Source of the DNA: Vitrella brassicaformis
Lineage: Eukaryota; Sar; Vitrellaceae
NCBI GenBank assembly: GCA_001179505.1
Contig: CDMY01000117.1
Coordinates: forward strand, 109,220-151,739
Direction of reading: 5' to 3'
Length of the DNA stretch: 42,520 nt
The translations under genes were made by a program, and so were the position numbers. This document shows positions 1-12,048 of the stretch, one piece after another; position 1 is the stretch's first letter, and each line of letters begins with the position of its first letter. Under the pieces are notes generated by a model that searched no databases, was not told where the DNA came from, and was given only the letters and a program-made list of their open reading frames with translations.

Positions 1-1219
1 ATGGATGGATGGATGGATGGAATGACACACAACAGACACATCGGCCGGCTGTCCCTCCTCTTCCTCCCCCCCTCCTTTCTGTGTCGTGCTGCCTCTTGAA
101 CTCGCCATGTGGGTGGACACTCCACGGCGACGGGGGACGCATACACAGAGAGAGAGAGAAGGGCAGCGAGGTGGGCAGACCGACCGACCGGTCGGTTGTC
201 TTGTCTTGTTGTTTTTCTCAATGAGATATCGGTAGCCAGCTCTACGGGAGCGAGGGAAGTGCAGTTAAAGACAGACAGACAGATACAGCCCACGGCAATC
301 ATGAGGACGCACACACACATAATATGCGGTATGGATGATATCCCCTTCGTACGCTGCCTGCCTGTCTGTCTGTCTGTCTGTGTGTCGGTCGCTTGCAAGG
401 CATGTCCTGCTGGCAGTTTGGCTGATTCGCGTGTGTGCATGTGTGTGTGTGTGTGTGTGTTGAGAGGTAGGTTGAATGGGGTGAGGGTGAGGGTGAGGGT
501 GAGGGAGGGGAGGGGATCTTCTAGGGACCTGGAGCGGACAAAGAGACAGAGAGAGACCCTGATCGACCGAAGCAGCACTGAATGCATTGCAATGCACACA
601 CACGTCTATATGACAGATAGAGAATGGTCTTCATCTCTCTCTTCTGCCAGGCCAGTTTTCTCAGTTAACTGACTGGTCAATCGATCGAGCCATCGCCCGA
701 TGGCATCAAAGCACACCACCACACACAGATAAAGCCAAAGCACACAGCACAACACACCCACTACACCCACACACACACACAAGTGCCCTCACCATATTCT
801 GTCCCTGAGATCCCCCTGGTGCGACATAGCACGCGACAGCTGCGGCACGGCAGTCGACGGCTGCCCGCGGGGCGGCGCCAAAGACGACAACAAGTCAGGA
901 CTAGACGGGGGACAAGACAAACCCCACGCAACGACACGCTTCACGTCATGCCTCGCCGCCTGTTCTCTTGCAACAGCCTCCCCACTCAAGGCAGCAGACG
1001 AGGGGCGGCATATGGACGTCGGCTGGGTGTTGGTGTCTTCATTGCATGGCGCGGCCGCCATCCGGCGGGAGGCGGGCCGAGGGGGGAGGGAGTGGGTGGC
1101 GCGGCTCTTCTCATCACTCACCCAGGCGTGACGAGGGGGCGGAGGGACAGCCTGGCAAACAAGGATGAGACACAGATGGATGGATGGAGGATGGATGTCC
1201 TTGATCTGCCCACAGGAGC
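1..1219. other. Repeat-rich stretch, no confident gene
   Basis: I see no convincing coding exon here. It holds (ATGG)n at 1-20, (TG)n near 433-462, a GGGTGA-type G-rich array at 478-515, (CA)n near 764-780, and CT/GA-rich tracts. On the minus strand a possible 30-nt exon (1151-1122, flanked by CAG and GTGAGT) and a donor-like site near 790 could be extra 3' exons of the TTLL gene, but a complete chain could not be built. Confidence 0.6.
478..515 (+). repeat. GGGTGA array, possible G-quadruplex
   Basis: Four or more GGG runs are separated by TGA, followed by AGGGGAGGGG. The spacing meets the usual G3+N1-7 rule for G-quadruplex formation. It lies in non-coding sequence downstream of the TTLL gene. 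Confidence 0.7.
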
Positions 1220-4200
1220 TTACTCACTCACCCTGCTGTAGTGCATCCACCCGCCGCCGCTGCCTTCTCCCTCCCCGTAGTCAGCAGTAGTGGTCAACGA
1301 GTCCACCGACGAAGCGCCCACAAACCGGTGCCGCCGCCTCTTCTCACCATGACCCTCCTCCATCCGCAGCACGTGATACGGCGCTGACGAGACGTTGTGC
1401 TGCTTGCCGCGGGACCTGCTCTGGGGCGGCAGTGGGGGTCGGCCGCGCTTGCTCTGTGCTGCTGGTGCTGATGCTCCTGTAAGGATGCGCTTGTAGTCGG
1501 TGTATCTCATGGTGGGTGAGGGGCCGCGGTGGGCCGATGGGGAGGGGGGGGCACGGCGGGGTGTGTCGAGGGAGCTGCGGCCGGGGTGGTGGAGCTTGGT
1601 CTGAGCAGACGACACGACGAAAGAAATGCAGAGAGAGACACACCACACCACACGTGGTGAATTGAATGGCGGGTCTGCTGTCCATGTGATGTGACGTGAC
1701 CTACCTTACCTACCTGGGTTTTGTGTATGGGTGAGGACGGGGGCAGGGCCACTTTGCTGTGGAGGGGTTTTGTTGTTGTGCCTTGGAAGGGGTTCTTCTG
1801 CCGTGACAGGCCTTCACGCAACCCGGAAACGTCCGTCGTTGGGGTCACGGGGCGCTCACGGCGCCGACCTGGCATCACATCAATCCACCCACACCCATTG
1901 CACAACACAGAACAATCCCGTCACATACACAACAATGTCATGCGATCCCCCCTGTCCGTCTGTCTGTCCATCCCATCCTACCTGGTGACGCCGGCCGTCC
2001 TCCCTCGGCCTTCCTGAGCGACGCTCGGGACTCCTTCCCACTGCCCTTCTCGCCGACCCCCCTGACGAGCGCCACATCACCCGCAGCGGGCGACAGCTGC
2101 TCAGAGACCATCCTGGGTGCGGCGGGCGCCCTGAGAGAGCACTCATCAGCATCGACAATGCTGTTGCTGCTCGACACAGCTGAGGGGGGCGGGGCGGGGG
2201 GGCAGAGGGCGAAGAGAGGGAGGCCGAAGGGCATGGTGGCGGTGCTGGTGAACCCATGCCTCTCCTGCATGATGTGTGTGGGTGGAAGGAAGTACCCCCT
2301 GTGCTGCGCGGCGAAGGGGTAGGAGGGCGTCTGCGGCCACTGGTGGTGGTGGTGGTGGTAGGAGGGGAAATGATGGCTGACGCTATATGGCGGGTGCAGG
2401 GCCACACTCGCCATCAGAGCCGACGAGTGTTGGATGGCCGCCGGGTCGACGCTGTCGTCATCTGCCGCCGTGACGGCGGGGAGGGGAGGATGGTCTAGCA
2501 TCATTTGTTGGCTGAGTGATGCCCTGAGGTCGTTGAGGGTGGTGGCCACATGTGCGACGGGAGACGCAATCGACGTGCTGCCAGTGTGCGCAGACTGCGA
2601 GCGGCTGGAGGGGCTCCGCGAGAGCATCACCTGGCCGCTCCCCGGCCTCACCTTCTCCCTCTCCCTCTCCCTCTCTCTGTCTCTCTCGTCTCGCTTGACC
2701 GGTGCGGCCGTCACGCCCTCCCAGGCCTTCTTCGCCGCCTCCAGGAAAGGCTGCATCTCGGTGGTGCGGGCGGGGGTGGGGTAGAGGCGTTTGAAGCGGC
2801 CGAGGTGTCTGTTCTCCCATCTGAGCCGCTCCTGCGCGATCCTGTCGATGTCAGCTCTCCGCTTGCGGAGCCGCTCTGCCCGCGACATCCGGAGGAACGG
2901 AGCCGAGATGCGCTGGTCGTGCTGGGCCTTGAGGAACTGACGATACCTGCACTCACGTACCGCACGGCACACACAGGCGGGATGCTGCGTCTCTGTGTGG
3001 GTGCGTGTGTGTGCGGGCGTTGAGCTTACTTCCTTCTGTTATCGGCTTTGATGTCTGCGAGCCGGATGGCATCCTTGAGCACGGCAAATTTGACCGTCTC
3101 GTCGAGCTCGCTGTCGACACCAAATGACGGGGAATGGTTCACCTGACCCCCAGGCACCACAGACACACAGACAGCTAATTTGCTGCCCCAAGACAGTATG
3201 TATGGTCAGCTGAGCTGCCCACCTCGAGCAGCCAGGGTCGGAATCTGTGATCGATGAGAATGTCGAAGCCGAGGACTTCGAAGCACGTGGCGTTGGAGAG
3301 GTCGTGGGGCTGGCAGCTGCGGTAGGCGTGCACCAGCTCCGGCTGCACCGACACGAGCGTCTTGACGATGATGTCCTCTATCTGGCCCATCAGGCCCTCC
3401 ACATCATAGCCCTAAACACCACCAAACACCACCAAACACCACACCACACCAGTCCACACCAGACACAACACATGCCCGCCCCTGAGTGTGTCTGCGTGTC
3501 TCTCTCCGTGTCTTCATCCCATGCACCTGCTGCTTGAGCCGATCGAGGACCGGCCGAAGGCTCCGCTTGTGTCCGTCCAGCGCATCAGCCGGCTTGGTGT
3601 TCTGCTCAAAGCCGTCGTTGGCCTTGTTGATTGCGTAGTTGGTGAGGTGCATGAAGGCCTGTCGGATGTTGCGCGTGGTCGGCCCCCGGTACTCCTCAGT
3701 CGCAAACCGGACCAAACCCTCCTCATGCAGGAAAATCTGCCGAAGACAGACATGATATCATATCGATGTTGGAGGGAGTGTCTGTGTGTGATGGGTGGGT
3801 GGGGGTGCGTGTTTGTTTGTTTGTTTGTTTGTACGCTGAGGGGGTCACAGCCGTTGAGGAGCACATAGAGCCTCAGGTCGAATTTCAGGTCGTCGATGAG
3901 AAAGGGACGGTGGATGTACCTGCACCCACATGACATGAGATGACATGTCTCGGCAGCTGCAGCCAGCCTCACTTTGAGCGATGTTGGGGGAGGGGGGGTG
4001 GTGAGGCATACCTTTGTGCCACGAGGTGTTCGTTAGGGTCCAGCTCTTCGAATCTCTTGATGAGGAAGATGCCCCGCCCACACGCGCCAGAGTTGGGCTT
4101 GATGATGAACGTCTTGGGCTTGCGCGTCCGGAACTGAGAGCGGAAGTCGTGCGCATCTGCAAGGGCCACAGAAAGAAGAACGAGACACGTGTAGTAGGGG

Positions 4201-5489
4201 TGACCACATTAGCCAGCCACGTGCTATCTCTGTGTGTGACCTGATGGGAGGATCCAGGTTTTGGGGAAGAATTTGTATTCTTTCGGGAAGATGCGCCGCA
4301 TCCGCATGAGGTTGCGCGCCAGGTTGTGCTTCCTGCAGACAGACGCACACACAGATGGGTGGCCTAGGCCGGGGCTGTTTGTCCGTCGATGTTGGGTGTT
4401 TGTCTTATCTTGTCTTTCTTGCCTGGAGATGCCGTTGATGCCGACAAAGTGGTTGATACGTTGGTAGCCCCTCATACCCAGCAAGCGATCGTGGTTGATC
4501 GTCGTGTCCATCCAACACAAATCCTACACACACACACCCACACACACAGGCACTAACTGCACAATTGTCCGTTCTTTGCCCCAGCTGCCCACCCACCGCA
4601 CCCAATCGTCCTCCTCATTCTCGCACTCCACCCACCCCGGGAAGCTGTCACAGACGTCTCGAATGAGCGGATAACGCGTCAACCCAAGGTAGAAATACAC
4701 CCTCTTGGCCGGCTTCTTCTTGATGCTCCCGCTCCGCGACCGGGCTGTGCGCTCGGCCGACCACCGCTCCCTCCGGGAAGTGGCCTTGACCTCCGTGACG
4801 CCAACATCACCATCTCTATCGCCATCTTCGCCCGCCAGCTCCTCTACCACCTCGCCATCGTCCCCAACGTCGTATTCCACAACCGCGTCACCATGTCCCC
4901 CCTGCGCTGATGCGCACGACGAGCTGGCATATGAGTTCTGCCGCGAGAGGAAGCCGTCCATAGCTTCGGGCGACGCGGGAGCGACCCCCACCTCCCCTAG
5001 CGGCTGGTCGGGCAGATTGCTCATCGGCGTCGGGCTGCCCTGCTGATAATAGTGATGATGGTAAGCCACCGCTGGTGCACATGGGGCAGGGGTGAAGGTC
5101 GGGGGCGGGTGAGACAGCGACAGCGAAAAGGCCATGTCATGGGGAGGCCTCCGTTGGTACGCCCCCGTGAGATCGATGAGTGGCACGGGATAGCTGACGT
5201 GTGCGGGTGGGGTGGAGTGCGCCAGTCGCATGTTGTGTGCGATGCCTGCAGGGATGGGTGTGGATGCCATTGGGGGGCGGGGCAGGAGGCGGTGGGCATG
5301 GGGAGGGGCTGGCGGCCGGGAGGGGCCGCAGGAGGGGGGGAAGACAAACGACAAAGGCCGGCCTAAATGAGGGAAGAAGGAAATCAATCAACGGGTGCGA
5401 AAAGGAAAAAGTCAGCGCAGGCAAGCTTGCAGTGCAGGTGTCACCTCCTTACCCTTCTGGTCAAACGCTGCATAGCCGTGGAAGTTCAT
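1220..5489 (-). CDS. Tubulin tyrosine ligase-like (TTLL) polyglutamylase
   Basis: Predicted to add glutamates to tubulin tails using ATP, acting on microtubules or axonemes. Twelve exons: 5489-5453, 5362-4602, 4523-4423, 4332-4241, 4156-4012, 3919-3835, 3736-3527, 3411-3223, 3142-3030, 2946-1982, 1868-1714, 1600-1220; 1077 residues. A low-complexity N-terminus precedes the TTL domain (about 225-577). Visible motifs are QRINHFVGING, the ATP-grasp lysine in FIIKPNSGACGRG (K350), KFDLRLYVLL, HLTNYAINK and the metal-binding LLEVNHS (E540, N542). A basic segment ending in FKRLYP (about 575-640) resembles the cationic microtubule-binding region of glutamylating TTLLs. The tail is Ser/His/Arg-rich and includes a His run. 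Intron 3 is GC-AG (AG|GCAAGA). The stop lies three codons beyond a strong donor, so the 3' end may extend further. The substrate (alpha or beta tubulin, chain start or extension) cannot be told from sequence. Head-to-head with the KH/LOTUS gene. Confidence 0.9.
4333..4422 (-). other. GC-AG intron 3 of the TTLL gene
   Basis: The donor reads AG|GCAAGA and the acceptor CTGCAG. No GT lies between the conserved ISR codons and the acceptor region, and joining restores the conserved ISR-KHNLARNL block of TTLL proteins in frame. Confidence 0.85.
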
Positions 5490-5797
5490 CTTCCTGTCCA
5501 CCACTAACACGGACACTGCGCACACTTAGCGCTCTCACCTTGGCTCTCACTGCAAAGGAGACTGACAGAGAAGCGTCAGCACAAGGATGACGACAGAAGG
5601 TGCATCTGCGGCGGAGAAAGGGGAGAAAAGAACTTGGCGGAAGCGAGATAAGCTCGCATCTTGATCGCCTTGTAGCTCGCATCACCTGTAGTTTTTCCAG
5701 AGGGACGGAAGCCGAACGAGCCAGCGTGGAGCCTCTATCCCTGTGTGCTGTTACGGCAGCTGAGGCTTCATCGCCATCGCATCTGGGTGTAGTCCTG
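5490..5797. promoter_or_regulatory. Divergent promoter region, TTLL / KH-LOTUS
   Basis: This is the 308-bp gap between two opposed start codons. It carries two direct copies of AGCTCGCA, at 5651-5658 and 5674-5681, 15 bp apart. The same octamer is found upstream of other genes in the window. No TATA box is evident. UTR boundaries are unknown. Confidence 0.5.
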
Positions 5798-8700
5798 ATG
5801 AATCGCGACAGGGACCGTGACTATGACCCGAGAGGGGGCAGGCCTGACCCCCGAGACACGGTCGGTACACACACGCACACAACCACACAGCACCACACAC
5901 GCAGGAGCTGTCGTCACTCTCCGTGTGTCCGTCTGTGTGTGGTATGCATCACATCGTCTCTCTGGTCAGCGCGAGCAGCGTCCGCGTAAGTTTGAGAAGA
6001 CGCTGTATCCGAGGGAGGAGGACTTCCCCGGCTGCAACAACCTGTTTGGCATCCTCATCGGCAAGGGAGGCGCCAACAAGAAGGCCATGGAGTCAGGAGG
6101 GGCTGACGTGTACATCAACGGCAAAAGCGACGGGGTGAGTGAGCCACACACGGGGGGAGGGGACGCACGCCTGAGCCTTCCTTTGTCATACGCTTTGCCT
6201 GAATGTGTGTATGGTCCAGAAGTCGCCCACGAGTCCTAAGGAGCCATGTCACATTCTGGTCAAGTACGACGATGAGCCAGAGGTCAGGAGAGCGGGCACA
6301 CATTCAATCGGACACACTGAACAGTCGTTGGGTGCGTGTTGCGTGTTCAGTTGGCCAAGGTAGAGGAGGTGCTGGATTGGCTGCGCCGCACGTGGGGCAC
6401 ACCCAGGAGACCACCATTCAGAAGCGACTCGGGTGGGTACCTAACACACAACACACGGATGCGTGTGGGATAGATACGTCGGAGCGGCATCAATGATGCT
6501 TTGTTGTTGTGTTGTGTTGTGTGGTGTTGCGTCGTGTCGTGCTGTGATGGTTCAGATGGCTCAAACGAGGAGATAGAGTTTTGTCACGGCCTACTCAGTC
6601 TGCTGCAGAACAACCCGGTGAGCTCAGCTGAACTGCTGCATGTCTGCAGGCACATGTCCTGCCTGCAGTGCACGTGTGTGTGGTGGCCTGGCCTGATGAC
6701 TGCGTGCGTTGCGTTGCGTTCAGAATGGCATTCCTGTGGAGCACGTTCCCGAGGCGTACAAGCTGCACGTCAGCAGCCCCTTCTTCCCCATATCCAAGTA
6801 AGTCGGGAGGGGCACATCACATACAGTACATGGTGTGCAGTGGACATGGGTAGGCAGCCACTCACACCCACATCCACATCCACACCACACCCAGACCCAT
6901 CCACCCACAACACAACACAACACACACCCCAGCGGCCAGCCATCTCCTCCTCGGCGGTCCGTCGATCGCTCCCCCTCCCCTCCAGTCAGGCTTTGCACCA
7001 CCACCACCACCATACAAGTCACACAAGTGCACCAGCTAGTGTTCCTCCCCCTCCCTCCCTCCGTCCCTCTCTCCCTCTCTCCCTCCCTCCCTCGCTGTCT
7101 CGCGTGCTTTCGTTCGTCTCTTTGCCTTGCCTGTATCCATGTCGTCTGGCTGTCGGGCTGGGGGCTGCTCGTGTCTTGTGTGGCTGCAGGTACGTGCCTG
7201 AGGGACATCTGCAAGACATGTTGCGGCACCAGCGATTCGCCCACTTCGTCGAATTTCTCGACGTAGGCAGACGGACTGTATACTGGCAGACAGGCGACAG
7301 ACAGGCAGACAGGCATCAGTGGGAGAGGAGGACCGGCGTGAGCCTCCCAAGTCGGCACGCCCCTCCCTCTCCCCCTCCCCCTCCCGCCCCCCTGCCCTCT
7401 GCCGCGTCACGAGCAAGACAGAGGGTCCTATGGCGCGATGGACCAAGAGGCAAGACCGTGTGGCGAGGCATTCGTGATGATGATTATGGTGCGGTTCTGT
7501 GGTTTTGTGACTTCTTCCTTCTTCTTTATTCATCATCGAGAGCGGACTTGCTGTTCAACCCAATCGCATCAGTCCACCGATCGATCCATTCATCCGACCA
7601 TCCTTCCTCTATTCTCCGCAATGCCCTCCCCTCCCCTCCGCTCGCCTCGCGCCACCCCAACACCCGCCCCGCCAACCAACCAGCGTTTGTGGTCCAGCTG
7701 ACGAGGAAATGAGCTGCCGCCAGCACCGAGATGTCTATTGAGAAGGAAGGTCATCCGACACGATGAAGTGGCGGAAGCGGAAACGCGCTGAGGTGCCCGC
7801 CTGACTCGAGGATTCTGTCACCCACAGGAATCAAGACGCTCCCTTCTCTGCCCCTCCGTCCGTCCATCCGTCCGTCCCGTCCGTCGGCACTGCTCGAACC
7901 GGTTGACTGTCTCCTTCGCCTCTCAATCGCCTGCCTGCGTCGATGGATAGAGTGGACCAACCGGCCAAGTGTTTGTCGTCACACTTTGGGAGTGCCCCGT
8001 CCTTAGCGTGATTGCCTCCGGCCACCCAGCCACCGAATCAGGCGACAAAGCCGTGCATTCTAGGATCGAGATGGCTGGGATGGAAGAGGGCCCTAGAATG
8101 AAGCAGCACGGGTGTTGATCTCTCCTTCTTGACACCTGATCGATCTAACTGAAGGGCTGATTTGACGCGTCGACGTCTGATGAGGCCGGCGGAGACGAGC
8201 CGCGTGATTGAGTCTTCCTGGCGGGACGAGATGCGCATTGACCATCCGAGCCGCAGTCCGAGGCATCGGTCAGCTTAGGTATCTCCTCAGCTCAGCGTTC
8301 GGCCATTCCGCCCGCCCGCCAGCCGAGCAGCCAGCATTGTCCAGCGCTGTCCCAGCCTCTCCTCTTGACCACTGCATGCCACAGCACACGCATGCATTCA
8401 TGCCAATGATTGCCCCCATTCCGCTTGTACTCATTGTGTCTCTCTGGGTGGGTGGGTGGGTGTTGTGTGTTGTGTGTGGTGTGTTGGTGCGTTCAGGGCG
8501 GCAAGGCTGTGCGGGCCAAAATACGCGACAACCTGCCCTTCCCTGAGTTCAAGCGCATGCACGAGCAGTGGTGTGAGTCGGTCGGGCTGGCCTCCGGGCC
8601 CCCCAGCAAACGGCCCAGACTCGGTAAGCATGCGAACAACAGGCCGCCAGGCATCTGCCAGACAAGCGCGCACATTTTCTCTGCTCGTCTGCGTGTGTCT

Positions 8701-11055
8701 CAATCAGACCATTCAGGTGCGATGCCGGGCATGATGGGTCCACCGAACGTGACGTTCGCCCCCGGGCCGCCTCCCATGATGCAAGCAAGGCCCATGCCGG
8801 GCATCCCGGGCCTCCCGCCAGGCATCGGCGGCGGGCCCCCACCCATCCCGGGGCTGGGGGGTGGGCCTGGCGGGCCTGGGATGGCAGGGCCTGCCCGGCC
8901 GGGCAACACGCCGCCCCTGGTGCTGATACTGCAGGGCGTGCACAAGTTGCTGACCAACCACCGCGTGCCGATGCCGCTCGGGCGCCTGCCGGTGGGTCAG
9001 GATAAGGGGGAGGGAGGCAGGGCAATATGGGGAGGGAGGGAGGGAGGGAGATGCGTATGTGATGTGATGTGTTGCTCATCCATCCATCCGTCTGTATGTC
9101 TGTCCGTGTTTGCAGGAAGCTTTTCAGAAGGAGTGGAAGACGCCGCTGGATCTAGTGGCGTTCGGATACGATAGCAACAACCTCAAAGAGTAAGACCGAC
9201 AGACAGACAGCACACAAAGGGAATTCAATCCGCCGATCGATCAATGTGTCTCGGGCGTTTGCCATTGCTCATCCATCCACTCATCCATCCATCAGATTTT
9301 TGACCCGTTTCCCCGAGGTAGTGGAGTTGTCGAATGCCGGCGGCGAGTGGCTCGTGTCTGCCGTGCCAAGACCGGACTTCAAATCCGTCACCAAGAAAAT
9401 GTAAACACCTCCCCTCCACACACAACACAACACCTGGACCAAGTGCACACCACACCCTCTCACCATCTCTCTCTTCCTGTTTGTTGTCTTCTCGGTCAGC
9501 CCTCCGGCGCACATGGGTCCCCCGCTGCCCCCGTTTGCCGACTTCAGCAACGGTCCGCCGCCTCCCCGTTCGCCACACGGGCCGCCGCACGACCGGCCGT
9601 CGCGATCCATCGAGCGTAACCGAAGATATGACGGGCCGCCCCGACGGGACGACAGAAGACGACCACCTAGCATGGTGCGTCCGTCCGTCCACAGACGCCG
9701 ACCGACCAACACCACACAAACACTCACCCGCATCTATGGGATGGGTGCATGTTTGTGTGTATGCAATGCAGGATCGTCGCGGGCATCCCTCTCGCTCCCG
9801 CGGCGGGCGTGACACTCCCCCCAACAGGGAGAGGGACATGCGGCGCCACGACCGTGACCGAGACGACCGTTTCCGCGACCACCGAGACAGAGACCGCGTG
9901 CCGCCCGAGAGGGACTTCAGAGACCGAGACAGGCGCGATCGTGACAGGGACCGAGACAGAGACAGGGACGAGCGGTTCAGACGCCCTGGGGGATTCGATC
10001 GCCGCGACAAGGACGATAGGAACGGCATGGGAGGGGGCGGTGGTGGTGGTGGTGGTGGCGGTGGTGGGTTTGGGGACCCGCAGCAGCTGGGCGAGATCAA
10101 GAACTTGCTGGAGCGTCTGGTGAGAAGAGGGGAAGATGGCATGGCATGGCTGCAGATCTGTCTGTCACTATGTGACGTGATTTGTCGTGTTGTGTTGTCT
10201 TGCGTCGTGTTGTGCAGGTGCAACAGCAGCAGCAGCCGCAGCCCGCGGCTCCCTCCAACTTTGGTGCGATGCCTCCCCAGGCCCCTGCGGCCAACCCACT
10301 CACGGCTCTGCTGGGTGGGGGTGCGGCAGGGGGGATGCCTGCAGGTGGGGGAGGGAACGCGGCCCAGCTGCAGCAGCTGATGGCCATGCTGGGGGGCGGG
10401 GCGGGCGCAGCCACCAGATCGCCACCGCCACAACGTAACGGGCAACACAGACACACAGACAAGACACACGCCGGCACATGCACTGCACATGAGTGTCTTG
10501 GTTCGTGTCGTGTGTCTGCTCTGCTCAGGTACTGGGTTTCCGCATGAGGGCATGGGTGCTGGTCGCGGTTTCCAGCCGGGTGGGCCCCCTGGCGGTGTGC
10601 CGGGCATGCCCAACCCACCACCGCAGGCTGCCGGTGGTCCAGGCGGCACTAGCGCACAGGGCCTACTGCAGCTACTGCAGGCCGCTCAGCAGACCCAGCA
10701 GCAGACCACAGTACCGTCACAGCAGGGCACAGGACAGGTCAGTGACTGAGAGAGAGAGAGATAACACAACCAACATCACCTTCTCACGCTGCTGTCTTTC
10801 TGGTCGGTGTGTCAGGCGGGTCTTCTGGGTGCTCTGTCGGGCCTTCTGGGCGGCGGTGGCGCTCCGGGTGGGGGCCAGCCGACACCCCAGGACCCATACT
10901 CGAGCGGCCTGGCCGGCGGGGGCTTCAGCGACGAGCCGCCACGCTCGCCGCCATACGACCCTGCACAGGCCAATGCACCGCCCCCGATAGGCGGGGGATA
11001 CGGGCGATTCGACGGGGGACCCAACGGGATGGGCTTTGGGAGGCGGCGAGCATAG
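5798..11055 (+). CDS. KH + double LOTUS/OST-HTH RNA-binding protein
   Basis: Probable cytoplasmic RNA-binding regulator; LOTUS domains bind RNA or DEAD-box helicases in germ-granule-type complexes. Sixteen exons: 5798-5860, 5970-6134, 6220-6282, 6351-6432, 6556-6617, 6724-6797, 7190-7262, 8497-8623, 8708-8991, 9116-9189, 9296-9400, 9500-9674, 9772-10119, 10218-10434, 10529-10737, 10816-11055; 786 residues. A KH-like domain has the GKGG loop at 52-55. A first LOTUS-like winged helix (about 128-205; IPVEHVPEAYK, then HFVEFLD-GGKAVRAKI) spans the 1.23-kb intron. A second, clearer one is at about 303-385 (LILQGVHKLL, WKTPLDLVAFGYD). Then come a PGM-rich linker, an RD/RS-like charged segment (about 450-545), a poly-Gly tract and a Gly/Gln/Pro-rich tail. 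The LOTUS and KH calls rest on sequence pattern only. The ATG at 5798 is chosen because the next splice joins in phase. Confidence 0.82.
7263..8496 (+). other. Oversized intron 7 (1234 nt)
   Basis: Donor GTAGGC, acceptor TTCAG. It is about ten times the usual intron length here. The first part is CT/CCCC-rich and stays open in the exon frame to a stop at 7712. The second half (7700-8350) is unusually free of simple repeats and contains an inverted repeat at 8056-8100. It splits the first LOTUS-like domain just before its last strand, which argues for one gene rather than two. Confidence 0.65.
8056..8100. repeat. Inverted repeat CATTCTAGG...CCTAGAATG
   Basis: Perfect 9-bp arms at 8056-8064 and 8092-8100 are separated by 27 nt, inside the large intron. 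It could form a hairpin in RNA. Function unknown. Confidence 0.7.
10031..10069 (+). repeat. (GGT/GGC)n coding poly-glycine
   Basis: This trinucleotide run within exon 13 of the KH/LOTUS gene encodes an uninterrupted glycine tract between the RD-rich segment and the C-terminal part. Confidence 0.85.
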
Positions 11056-12048
11056 ATAGATGCGGGAGGATAGGGCGGGGGGGGAGGGAGGGAGAGGTGG
11101 ACATGAAGGAATGAATGCGTCAGTCAGAGCCTTCCTTGTGTGAGAGGAGAGGGGGTGGGGGGCCAATTGGAGGTGAGTTTGGTTGAACTGGTCGGTGCAG
11201 TGTGTGTGTGTGTGTATGTGTCTCTAAGCGGCTGGTTGAGCGGGATGGGGGGCGGGGTGGGGTGGGCCGTGGCGTGTGGTACTGTCATGTGTTGGTGTAA
11301 TCACATTCTGCGTGTGGTGACCGTGCCTGTGAGCTGCCTGCTGTGGTCTCGTGCTGAACGTCGTGTCGTCGCTTTGAAGTGCATTCTTCCTGATGGATCG
11401 ACACGTGGGTGGAGGACCGATTTGTGTGTTTGTATGTGCACACGTAAGTCGGTATTCTCTCAATCAATGGAACGGAACTTACACACACCCACATGAGATC
11501 TCTGGTCCATCCACATGGGTTAACGCATTGCACACCCCGCCCACAGCATGGTCCTCATCACCGATGGATTATAGCTCACTGTCTTCGAGGCAGGCAGGCA
11601 GGCTGGCGAAGAAACAACATGCCCAGTGAGTCTCGTGTGAGGGTATCCGCTCACCGGGACTCAATGGGCAAGCTCTCGCATCGCATGGGCAGCATCAAAG
11701 CCAGCAGAGGCGAAGAACACACACATCTCTGTCTGACACGCACTCACTCCCTCTCTCTCTCTCTCTGCGGGCCATTCATTCGTTCATGTCTTCCGGCCAT
11801 CTCCTGCTGTCGCGTGCGTCGCTCCCATGAGATCTCGTTCACTCACAGTGTCGCGGTGAACGATCTCTCTTCCACTCCATCCACCTCGATCGGCATCAGA
11901 GAAAACAGCGGCGAACGGAAGAGCAACCAAACAAACAAGCCACTCACTCAACACAAGACACAAAAGCAGCTGTCTGCCTGCCTGCGGCCCCCGCTGCCCC
12001 AGCCCGGTCAGTCAGTCAGTCAAGTCAGAAAACTCACTCATCACTTGT
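11056..12048. other. Tail-to-tail intergenic region
   Basis: These 993 bp lie between the stops of the KH/LOTUS gene (+) and the small mitochondrial gene (-), so they should hold two 3' UTRs. They contain a GGGGC-rich stretch near 11073-11100, (TG)n near 11200 and (CT)n near 11750. Open frames are arginine/serine-rich noise without domains. No RNA gene was recognised. Confidence 0.6.

Noticed and set aside
10493-10990. Alternative-frame open reading in the KH/LOTUS gene 3' part
   Set aside because: Arg/Cys-rich shadow of GC-rich Gly/Gln-coding exons.
5490-11055. Splitting the KH/LOTUS gene into two genes at the large intron
   Set aside because: The exons on either side join in phase 0 and together complete a LOTUS-like domain, so one gene is the simpler reading.
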